Shown here: piece by piece, positions 46,701-55,275 of the stretch
Layout: the number at the start of each line of letters is the position of its first letter
Position numbering within the stretch: the stretch's first letter is position 1
From: Adenophora triphylla var. japonica
Taxonomy: Eukaryota > Streptophyta > Magnoliopsida > Asterales > Campanulaceae
DNA length: 64,000 nt
Assembly: GCA_022495995.1 (NCBI GenBank)
Contig: JAFEMH010004906.1
Coordinates: 62,001-126,000, forward strand
Reading direction: 5' to 3'
Notes under the pieces: model-generated
Databases searched by the model: none
What the model saw: only the letters and a program-made list of their open reading frames with translations
Told to the model about the DNA's origin: nothing
Translations under genes and position numbers: made by a program

Positions 46701-47545
46701 CAAGGAAAAATCTGGCATGACCTCTCGTCGGTGCACGTTGACAAAGCGACATGATCTCTCGTTAGAACATGCCGCGGGAACGACATGTCCTTTCGTGAAA
46801 CCATGTTGCGATGGCAACATGCCCACACGTGCTAGGTTTTGGAATAGGTACGAAAGTCTATTAAAAATTTTGAAACAATTCATTTTAGTGTATTTTGAAA
46901 ATGGCGTGTCAAAAACCAACCATTTTGGGTAAGGTTAAAAGTGTGGCGCCACCTATAACGCGCTAGGGGGATGGGTTTGACATTAGGCGCTCAAGCGTAG
47001 GCGAAATTCATGGCCGTCCGCGATGCCGTCAATCGCACCCGAGAGTTCTAAATCTATGTGATGTAGTGTGCGGATGACTATCTTCCTTTATTTGCGAAAA
47101 TGATTATTTATTATTTTTTATTTTGAAAAGGGGGAATAAAAGGAAAACTACGCACATAGACCCCCGCAGAGCATAATAATCAAGGATCAATAATTTGATC
47201 ATGGGGACTGCCCCACAATCACAACCTGCACAAAGAAATCAAATCCTGCAAATTGGCCACTTCTGTCGCGTGACACAGGACAGCTAAGGCACATTCTGTC
47301 GCGTGACAGAAGAAGCCAAATTTCCAGAATTCTGAAAAACAAACCAGGACAAGCCCCAGTCTCCAAGCTCAATATGGTAACTCAGCCCCAAGCAATCAGC
47401 ACACCAAAACAGGAAGCAAGGAAGGGGAGGAATAAAGCAAAGCACTAAACGCATTTATATACGTATAATGCCACAAACAATTCACACACAAATGAAGGAA
47501 TTGAATGTTGAACGAACACGAAAGTTTGACCCACCAAGTTTCAAG
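43707..47545 (-). other. LARD interior, no recognisable gene
   Basis: This continues the LARD after the Tekay insertion. Frames of 70-150 codons occur on both strands (for example 44526-44987 and 46050-46461, minus), but I recognise no gag, pol or antisense-ORF domain. It holds the conserved hairpin motif at 44534-44580, five small hairpins at 44879-45133, and T-rich tracts at 45250-45330. Two TGTCGCGTGACA palindromes stand near the PBS (47265-47278 and 47294-47309). Confidence 0.6.
44879..45133. repeat. Five spaced 19-21 bp hairpins with CCTCT/AGAGG arms
   Basis: GACCTCT..AGAGGTC (44879-44899), AACCTCT..AGAGGTT (44921-44941), GCCTCT..AGAGGT (45003-45021), TCCTCT..AGAGGG (45067-45085) and ATCCTCT..AGAGGAT (45113-45133). 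Loops are seven bases (TAAAATG, AAAGATG, AAGAATG, AAAATCG, AAGATTG). Three copies keep full pairing although the outer bases differ. Confidence 0.78.
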
Positions 47546-47563
47546 TCCCCAGCGGAGTCGCCA
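47546..47563 (-). other. LARD primer-binding site, tRNA-Arg
   Basis: Minus strand TGGCGACTCCGCTGGGGA, one base from the 5' LTR end. It is complementary to the 3' end of a plant tRNA-Arg (from memory), the primer typical of Ogre elements. Confidence 0.8.
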
Positions 47564-47564
47564 C

Positions 47565-49168
47565 TGAATGTGTGCTCGCCCGAAAAAAATGATAAAAGGA
47601 GTCGCCACGCCATTTTAAAGGAAACATTGAAAACCTTTTTGAAATAGAAAATGGGTTCGGGGGTCAGGTTACGTGTTGGGAAGAACCGAGAGTTCACCCA
47701 ACACGCCTCGTCCGTAGACGAGTCTTTCTATGTTCAACAGTCAAGACATTCAATAAGTGTATGCAAAGTGTATATGACAAGATATGTATAAAATGTATTT
47801 TAATGCTTCATTTTATTGCTCGACAAAGGGAAATACAACTTTTGAACCATTCAATCTAGGAGGCCACATCCCATTTTACAACGAGGAAGAACAGGTTACA
47901 ACTGAAACTGAACCTGCTGCATAGGGCTCATTGTGTCGCGTGACACAGGATCTGAGGGATCAATTGTGTCGTATGACACAAAAAAACACATTGCAGAGGT
48001 TTTACAAATCAAGCACAAAATTGAAACAGATCTATCCAATCACTTCAAATGAATGTGGATATTGAAGATCCACACTCTGTTTGAAATGATAATCAAACTA
48101 ATTGAAACAACTTACAACTGAAGGATGATCTCTGCAGATGGGCACGACCTGTCGCGTGACACAGGACTCCAATTGTCCAATTGTGTCGCGTGACACAGGT
48201 TTACCATCAGCAGGAACATTACAATCGAGAAACAGATTCAACAGAAGATGATTCAGATCCAAATACCATATCAATTCAACTCAGAAATAAAGCATTAACC
48301 ACGAATCGACCAAAGGAATGTGGATATGGGAGATCCACACTCCCTTGACAACCAAATTGCAATAATTCCAATAGATCACATCATGAATAAGCGATTGAAC
48401 CAAGCAAATCGAATTTAAACAGAGAGATGGCAGTTGCCACTTGATAATCAGAGGCGGATGGAGCCTGATTATCAAGTGGAGGGAGGGGAATTGCAATGAA
48501 GCAAGTAGATGAAAGAGAGAGAGAGATGTAAGGAATTGTTACCCTTGTAGATCCACCACCAATACACCAGGTTAGGTGTATTGGCCTTCAATTCAGCTTT
48601 TGGATGTGGAATTGAGCACAGGTGGGGTGCTAGCCTTCAGAACTTCAGTTGGATAGGGTTGTATGAAGGTGGATGGTTGAAGTGTGTAGGAGAGAGGTTG
48701 AATTGGTGGGGATTAGTAGGTGTTGTGTGTGAGAGGAGGAGAGAGAAAGGGTTCTGGTGTAATTTCTGCAGGGTAACGTTGTGGAGTGGAAAAGGGATCT
48801 ATTTCTGAGAGGGGGAGGGTCTTATTTATAGCTGCAGATCATGGTCACCTTGTGTCGCACGGCACTCTGTAACCACTTTCCAAGGCTTCGAGTTGTCGCA
48901 GGACACAAGGTGTCACCAACCGATTTTGGCGCCAAATCTGGTTCTGGAATATTCTGGGATAATACCCAAAAGGTCCAAAATATATTTATTCCCTTTAGGT
49001 CCTTTGGCCTGAGCAAAGTACAAAGAAGTACTTCCTTCGCGAGAAACTTATGAAATGTTTCCGGAAGTCTCGGGATAGACCGGGAATTTACCAAAACACC
49101 CCTTAATGCAATTTTATTACATTAAAATGCATCTAAAAAAGGTTGCGAATTGGATTGGCGTACTTACA
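47565..49168 (-). repeat. 5' LTR of the Ogre-like LARD
   Basis: Same length and sequence as 30336-31939 with scattered substitutions. The PBS-core copy GGAGTCGCCAC is intact here (47598-47608). TGTCGCGTGACA palindromes occur at about 47932, 47965 (one altered), 48148 and 48182. Confidence 0.92.
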
Positions 49169-49173
49169 CAATG

Positions 49174-49611
49174 CAAACGGAAAACACTTCAGTCGCAAGT
49201 GCTCCGAAGTAACCCCCTCCTTAATAGGGAAACCACTCACAGTGGACATGAATTATCTCAAAATTCAAGTGCATCATCACCAGATAAACCTTGAAAATTA
49301 GGGAGCATGTTAAAATATTAGTCTTTAATTTCATATGCCAGTGCTGCATCGGGTAACACTATGCATGACACCGATGTGTCGACCTTAGGCCTGGCAAAAG
49401 CATTCATAGTTTGGTCTGCCATCACCAAATTAAATTCTTCTTCTTCCTCAGTGGAAGAAGTTTCCAACTCACTTAATTTAACAACTGTCTTGGTGACAGA
49501 AGTTTCAGACTCGGTGTCTGATTCTCTTACAAGGGGAATGCTCCTTCCAACTCTGTCAATAAAATCATTCGCAGGAACTATCGGGGAGTTCAAGGAACGT
49601 CTACCAAACAT
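49174..49611 (-). pseudogene. gag: Athila gag, proximal part
   Basis: An open frame from 49611 begins MFGRRSLNSPIVPANDF and has an acidic stretch STEEEEEFNLVMADQTMNAF; it stops at 49318. Beyond it, in changing frames down to 49174, are gag-like words including NMLPNFQGLSGDDALEF and HLRLKCFPFAL. The last lies directly at the LARD junction, and the capsid continues at 30335. Stops and a frameshift show it is dead. Confidence 0.78.
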
Positions 49612-49648
49612 GCATCGATTAAATGAACTTGTTAAAAATCATAACAAG

Positions 49649-49666
49649 TCCCCGGCAACGGCGCCA
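49649..49666 (-). other. Athila primer-binding site, tRNA-Asp
   Basis: Minus strand TGGCGCCGTTGCCGGGGA, six bases from the 5' LTR end. It is complementary to the 3' end of plant tRNA-Asp, the usual Athila primer. Confidence 0.9.
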
Positions 49667-49672
49667 AAAACA

Positions 49673-50169
49673 TGATGGATAAAATTCCACTGGGTAATAA
49701 AAACTCCTACAAAGCTAACCCAAGAAAAATGAGAGTGGGCCTGAAGCGGTTCATTAACATGGGACTCACGATTTCCTCCACATCAACTTCCAGCCTTCTC
49801 ATTAAAGTCCCTGGAGTTTCAAATATTGACAGTTTGGTCTTCCAGATTTCATATATTCCAGAACAGTCCTCAGCTTTCAGATTCTTGTAGGTTGGTCCCT
49901 AAAACATCTGTTAATTTCAGCTTGATCCTCAATTGTCTTTGACTTGCACACTTGCACACTGGCTTTGATGGGATGATTGAGCAACTTACATCTTCTTGAA
50001 AATACATCATTAAACAACCAAAAATAAATCTTTAAAGTACCATACTTTCCAACAAAGCCTACCATTACATACTAACTTAAATTACATCAAACCTAGTCTA
50101 AAATACATCAAAATAAAAGATAAAAGTCTGGAAACATCGGAATAAAATAGTGTAAAATCCTCCACATCA
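49673..50169 (-). repeat. 5' LTR of Athila, internally deleted (497 bp)
   Basis: It shares both ends with the 1343-bp 3' LTR but jumps from GGGTAATAAAA straight to ACTCCTAC. The missing segment is bounded in the 3' LTR by ATAAAA on both sides, so a deletion at a short direct repeat explains it. Confidence 0.88.
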
Positions 50170-52305
50170 GAAGTACTCCATATCTTTTATAGTTTGGGTT
50201 CGAATCAAACTACACTAGGTGGACTCGACATGGAGAACCACCGCTAGAAGTGGAGTAAGTTGAGAGAACAGACCATTTACATGCAAAAAATGTGCAATGG
50301 GCAAGAGATATGGTGATTGAGGCTGCTTGTCTTAGCTTGGAGCAGAGTTTAGGTACAAGTGAAATGCCTAATGATGAAGCTAGCAAGTTCTATAAATTGC
50401 TAGAGGATGGAGATGAGCCTCTATGGGAAGGGTGCAAAGAGTACACCAAATTATCAGTAGTAACTCGATTACTTTACTTAAAATCTGAGTATGGATTATC
50501 GAATAAAGGGTTTGAAGAACATTTGAAGGTCATAAAGGGTATGCTTCCAGCAGGTGAAAAGTTGCCAGAGTCATATTATCGAGTTAATGCCATGATAAAA
50601 AAAATGACTGTGTTTTATTTGGGGGGGGGGGGGGAACGCGATGCTAAAGGATGACTGTGTTTTATTTTGGGGGTGAACGCGATGCTAAAGGATGTCCTAT
50701 TTGCAAAGAGTCTAGATACAAAACTAATGAGAAAAACAATACAAAATATACTAAACCCCTACCATGGAAAGTATTATGTTATTTTCCAATTACACCGAGG
50801 CTTCAAAGGTTGTATATGTCATCAAAGACAACAGATCACATGAGGTGGCATAGTGATAAGAGAAAGGATATTGAAGGTGAAATGAGACACCCTGCAGATT
50901 GTGAAACTTGGAAAGATTTTGACCACAAGTACCCAGAATTTGCAGGGACGTTCGTAATGTGAGACTTGGCTTGGCAACAGATGGTTTTAACCCATTTGGA
51001 TACTCTAGTACTACCCATTCAACATGGCCTGTTTTTGTTGTCCCATATAATTTGCCACCGTGGATGTGTATGAAGCAATCATACATATTTATGTCACTAA
51101 TTATATCTGGTCCTAAGAGCCCTGGAAGAGACATAGATGTGTACTTGCGTCCACTTATTGAAGAGTTGAAAGTATTATGGAGTCGTTACATATGATGCAT
51201 CCCTTAAAATAAACTTTAGAATGAAGGCTGCAATAATTTGGTCAATCGGTGACTTCCCAGCCTATGGTATGTTGTCTGGATGGAGCATACATGGGAAGTT
51301 ATCTTGTCCTTATTGTATGGATAATGAGGTGGCTTTCCAACTAACACATGGGAAAAAGCCATGCTATTTTGGGTGCCATCGCAGATGGTTAAAGAATAAT
51401 CATAAATGGCGTAGGGACAAGAATAAATTTAATAATCAAATTGAGAAGAGAATGGCACCACCTCAAAGAAGTGGAGATGATGTTTTAAATGTTGTATCAG
51501 GTTTTGAGCAAATAAGATTTGGAAAATGGAAGGGTTGTGATGATGAGAAGTTTACTGGATTTGGTGTTTGGCATAATTGGACAAAAAAGCATATTCTTTG
51601 ATGTACCTTATTGGAGCAAGCTTTTGATCCGCCATAACTTGGATGTGATGCACATTGAAAAGAATGTTTTCGATAATGTCTTTAACACAGTGATGGTGAT
51701 GAATGTTAAGAATAAATCAAAAGGCGCGTAAGGATTTGTGTTCCCTTTGTATGCGACATGAATTACATGCTTTAGATTTAGGTATGCATTTAGGTAAAGA
51801 GAAGTACTTGTTGCCAAAGGCCGCCTATACTTTGAGTAATGGAGAAATCAAACAAGTGTATGAGTGGCTTAAAATGTTAAAGGTTCCCGATGGCTATGCT
51901 TCCAACATATCCCGTTGTGTTAACACATTAGAAAACAAAATAAATGGGTTGAAAAGTCATGACTGCCATGTTCTTATGGAGATATTTTTGCCTCTTGCAT
52001 TTCGTGATTTCCTGCCAAAGTATGTATGGTAGCCCCTTACTGCGCTCTCTTACTTCTTTTGAGACATTTGTTCAAAGGTGTATAAAGAAGAGGAGTTAGA
52101 AAAACTTGAAAAGGGTATAATTGATATATTATGCCAGCTTGAGATGATTCTCACACCGTCTTTCTTTGATTCCATGGAACATCTACCTATTCATTTAGCA
52201 TATGAAGCAAAAGTGGGGGGGGGGGGGCGGCACAATATCGGTGGATGTATCCTTTTGAGAGGTAAGAAATCTTGTTAGTTTGATTTACATACAAACATAT
52301 CAAAT
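50170..52305 (+). pseudogene. CACTA transposase, TNP2 and following DUF4218-like domain
   Basis: This continues the gene interrupted at 19370. In several frames: FYKLLEDGDEPLWEGCKEYT, LLYLKSEYGLSNKGFEEHLK, CPICKESRYK, VLCYFPITPRLQRLYMSSKT and MRHPADCETWKDFDHKYPEF. The TNP2 core reads GLATDGFNPFGYSSTTHSTW, NLPPWMCMKQSYIFMSLIIS, GPKSPGRDIDVYLRPLIEEL, WSIGDFPAYGMLSGWSIHGK and HNLDVMHIEKNVFDNVFNT. The following domain is HDCHVLMEIFLPLAFRDFLP, then PSFFDSMEHLPIHLAYEAKV. Two long G runs (50621-50634 and 52215-52227), a 40-47 bp duplication (50604-50691) and other frameshifts break it. A GTAAGAAATC near 52262 looks like an intron donor just before element D. Confidence 0.88.
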
Positions 52306-52307
52306 TG

Positions 52308-52404
52308 TGAATGTGGGCCCATCGCGGATGTGAACCATTTTTTATAGGGTCGCCCTTCACCTCAGTTTGAAGACACTGGTTTTATTGAAAAACGGAGTCG
52401 CCAC
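52308..52404 (-). repeat. 3' LTR of element D, first fragment
   Basis: Starts TGAATGTGGGCCC, like the LARD LTR (TGAATGTG), and ends with the PBS-core copy GGAGTCGCCAC (52394-52404). The next LTR bases, GCCATTTTGATTTCC, are found at 57876, after the inserted element and a repeated GCCAC. Confidence 0.75.
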
Positions 52405-53805
52405 TGTAAGTACCCCAATCTGGATCACCCTCTTCCGAGCACAAGGGAAACACCGCAGACTCACAAACGCAGTCTCGAAGACCATTGACACTCAAAACCC
52501 CCAAAAACTCCTAGCCAAACCAAGGGAGGAACCTTTCTGGGATAAAAAGGGACAAAAGGACCTTTTAAGAATTATTCAGAAATCAGAAAAGCAAATAAGG
52601 TCCATACGGACCTCTTTGTTTCAATGATTACTGAATCCCCTTAAAGTCCACAATATTCCCTCAAATCCCAGAGTGCATCATTACTGAAATGCATGGTTGG
52701 TCCGTACGGACCTTATTGCATGCTTGGTTGGTCCGTACGGACCTCTTTGCAACCAGACATCATCATTTCAGAATTCTCTTAAAGTCCACATTATTCCCTC
52801 AAATCGAGGAAAACCAAAATTTTGGATTACCTATAAGGTCCGTACGGACCTTATTGCAGGTTTTCCTACACTATACATAGAGGGCTCCCCCTCCCTCATT
52901 TCACAGATCTCCCTCTTCTCTCCTCTCCCCCCAGCCTTCAGGCACCCCTCTAAGACCCTTCGGGGCAATCCTGGCCCCTTTCGGATCCTTCCGAGGCCTT
53001 CCGAGCTTCCTTGTGGTGCACCGAAGCCTCTTCTAGCGCTTCTGCGATGCTCCCGTGCTGCCCCGAGGCACTCTCGAGGTACTCTGAGGCCCCTCGTGGT
53101 ACTCCGAGGCCTTACCTGGTCTTTCTCAAGGCGTCCCGGCTCTTTCCGAGTCAAACCTGCAACTTGAACGCACGCCGAAACTCTGCCCGAGTGACTTTTG
53201 CCATCCCAACGCGCATCGAAACTCTGCCCGAGTGATCCCTGTGATCCCAACGCACGCCGAACCTCTGCCCGAACGCAACCTACAATCCCGACGCATGCCG
53301 AAAGTCTCCATGGACAATCGCTCCTCAGAAGCAATCCGGTCCATACGGAACACTATTCCATCCTCAAAAACTATTCCCCCGAAGACGGACACGAACCAAC
53401 ATTGGTAAGGCTTCCTTCCTACACTATTTCAATACATTTCAATAAACAATGTACAATGTAGACATCCATACAACATGCATTTTAAAAAGCACATACACAC
53501 ACAGCCGGTTAAAGAATATTAGGGGTATCCGAAGACTCGTTTTACGGCGACTCGGGTGAGCTCTAAGATTCTAATATTCTCTTCCGAGGAGTCATCGACC
53601 TCCAGAACTCAAAATCTCATCACACAAAAACAGTTTATTTTTAAATGTGCCCTTTTCAATGTTTTGGGCTTAATAAAAACGGCGTGGCGACTCTACAAAG
53701 CGAAAACACGGCGAGACACCTCCCAACTAACGCAAAGCGGAATAAGCCAGATGCCTGGGCGCGAACGCGCTGCCTCTCGGATCCGAGCGACTTTCCCGAA
53801 GCGGC
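52405..53805 (+). repeat. LTR-A (left arm of a long inverted repeat)
   Basis: Starts TGTAAGTACCCC. It carries GGTCCGTACGGACC palindromes (52699-52712, 52730-52743, 52837-52850, and a one-off copy at 52600-52613), a TATA-like TATACATA at 52872-52879, a CT-rich leader and a proline/serine-rich-looking, non-coding R-U5. The PBS-core copy GTGGCGACTC is at 53684-53693. It stops about 65 bp short of the end seen in LTR-C. Open frames here are mirrored in LTR-B and C and look non-coding. Confidence 0.9.
52837..52879 (+). promoter_or_regulatory. LTR-A core promoter
   Basis: A perfect GGTCCGTACGGACC palindrome, a 21-bp gap, then TATACATA. In LTR-C the same 21-bp gap separates the palindrome (56817-56830) from TATAAATA (56852-56859). 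In LTR-B, on the minus strand, the gap is also 21 bp (54839 to 54817). Confidence 0.62.
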
Positions 53806-55275
53806 TGAGATTACTCGGGATCCGGCTCGCGCGCGGGGCCCCCGGCATCTCGCAATTTTCGTTGCGTCGCGTTAGGGAAAGTCGCCCGGATCCGAGAGAC
53901 AGCGCGTTCGCGCCCCGGTATCTGGCTTATTCCGCTCTTGCGTTAGTTGGGAGGTGTCTCGCCGTGTTTTCACTTTGTAGAGTCGCCACGCCGTTTTTAT
54001 TAAGCCCAAAACATTGAAAAAGGGCATCGGTTTAAAAATAAACTGTTTTTGTGTGATGAGATTTTGAGTTCGGAGGTCAGATGACTCCTCGGGAAGAGAA
54101 TATTAGAATCTTAGAGCTCACCCGAGTCGCCTCGTAAAAACTAGTCTTTCGGATACCCCTTAATATTCTTTAACTGTTGTGTGTGTGTGTATGTGCTTTT
54201 AAAAATGCATGATGTATCGAATGTCTACATTGTACACTGCTTATTGAAATGTATTGAAATAGTGTAGGAAGGAAGCCTTACCAATGTTGGTTCGTGTCTG
54301 TCTTCCGCTGGACAATAGTGTTTGAGGATGGAATAGTGTTCCGGTACGGATCGGGATTGCTTCGGGAGGAGCTGGTTGTCTGCGGACAGAGTTTCGGCGT
54401 GCGTCGGGATTGTAGGTTACACTCGGGCAGAGGTTCGGCGTGCGTTAGGATCGCAGGGATCACTCGGGCAGAGTTTCGGCGTGAGATCGCAGGGATCACT
54501 CGGACAGAGTTTCGGCGTGCGTTCAAGTTGCCGGTTTGACTCGGAAAGAGCCGGGACGCTTTGGGAAAGACCAAGCAAGGCCTCGGAGTACCACGAGGGG
54601 CCTCAGAGTACCTCGAGAGTGCCTCGGGGCAGCGCGGGAGCATCGCGGGAGCGCTCGGAGAGGCTTCAGAGCACCACGAGGGGGCTCGGAAGGCCTCGGA
54701 AGGATCCGAAAGGGGCCGAGATTGCCCCGAAGGGTCTTAGAGGGGTGCCTGAAGGCTGGGGGAGAGGAGAGAAGAGGGAGATGTGTGAAATGAGGAAGGG
54801 GGAGCCCTCTATTTATAGTGCCAGGATCTGTGCAATAAGGTCCGTACGGACCTTACAGATAATCCAAATTTTTAGTTTTCCTCGATTTGAGGGAATAATG
54901 TGGACTTTAAGAAAATTCTGAAATGATGATGTTTGGTTGCAATAAGGTCTGTACGGACCAACCTTGCATGCAGAAAGGTCCGTACGGACCAACCATGTAG
55001 GGGGTAATGATCACTTCCGGGATTTGAGGGAATAAGTTGGACTTTAAGGGGATTCAGTAATCATTGAAACAAAGAGGTCCGTACGGACCTTATTTGCTTT
55101 TCTGATTTCTGAAAAATTCCCCTTTTGTCCCTTTTTATCCCAAAAAGGTTCCTCCCTTGTTTTGGCTGGGGGTTTTTGGGGGTTTTGAGTGTCAAAGGTC
55201 TTCGAGACTGCGTTTGTGAGTCTGCGTTGTTTCCAATGTGCTCGGAAGAGGGTGATCCAGATTGGGGTACTTACA
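53806..55275 (-). repeat. LTR-B (right arm of a long inverted repeat)
   Basis: Reverse complement of LTR-A, complete at both ends (TGAGATTACTCGG and GGGGTACTTACA). Palindromes GGTCCGTACGGACC are at 54839-54852, 54977-54990 and 55076-55089, with a variant at 54946-54959. The minus-strand TATAAATA is at 54817-54810. The arms 52405-53797 and 53875-55275 pair over about 1.4 kb with a 77-bp spacer. Confidence 0.9.

Larger units (their letters stand above)
30336..49168 (-). mobile_element. Ogre-like LTR element without gag-pol (LARD-type), containing a Tekay insertion
   Basis: Two LTRs of 1604 bp (30336-31939 and 47565-49168) are highly similar. They are flanked by CAATG at 30331-30335 and 49169-49173, a perfect target duplication. 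A tRNA-Arg PBS (47546-47563) puts the 5' LTR at the high-coordinate end. After removing the nested Tekay (34038-43706), the interior is about 6 kb and holds tandem arrays, hairpin repeats and no recognisable gag, protease, RT or integrase. LARDs are non-autonomous and mobilised in trans; the tRNA-Arg PBS and 3' arrays suggest an Ogre/Tat partner (inference). Confidence 0.87.
19371..50169 (-). mobile_element. Athila-lineage LTR retrotransposon, with nested insertions
   Basis: Related LTRs lie at 19371-20713 (3') and 49673-50169 (5', shortened). Flanks are GGAGT and GAAGT, a target duplication with one mismatch. A PBS for tRNA-Asp lies at 49649-49666. Athila gag, protease, RT, RNase H and integrase run from 49611 down to 25322. 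It carries a solo LTR (21861-23987) and an 18.8-kb Ogre-like insertion (30336-49168). Without these it is about 9.8 kb, a reasonable Athila size. No env-like protein is recognisable. It interrupts the CACTA transposase gene. Confidence 0.9.

Noticed and set aside
47546..47563. tRNA-like sequences at PBS sites (62, 41139, 47546, 49649)
   Set aside because: Only the complement of the tRNA 3' end is present; no cloverleaf, so these are not tRNA genes.
52697..53334. Long open frames on both strands of LTR-A (and mirrored in B and C)
   Set aside because: They follow GC-rich LTR sequence, occur in several frames at once, break at different places in the three copies and match no domain.
53806..53874. 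The A/B junction as a simple assembly join between two separate contigs
   Set aside because: The spacer is exactly the true LTR end of B (it matches the end of LTR-C), and both flanks share the GCCAC duplication. A real rearrangement is more likely, though long reads should confirm it.
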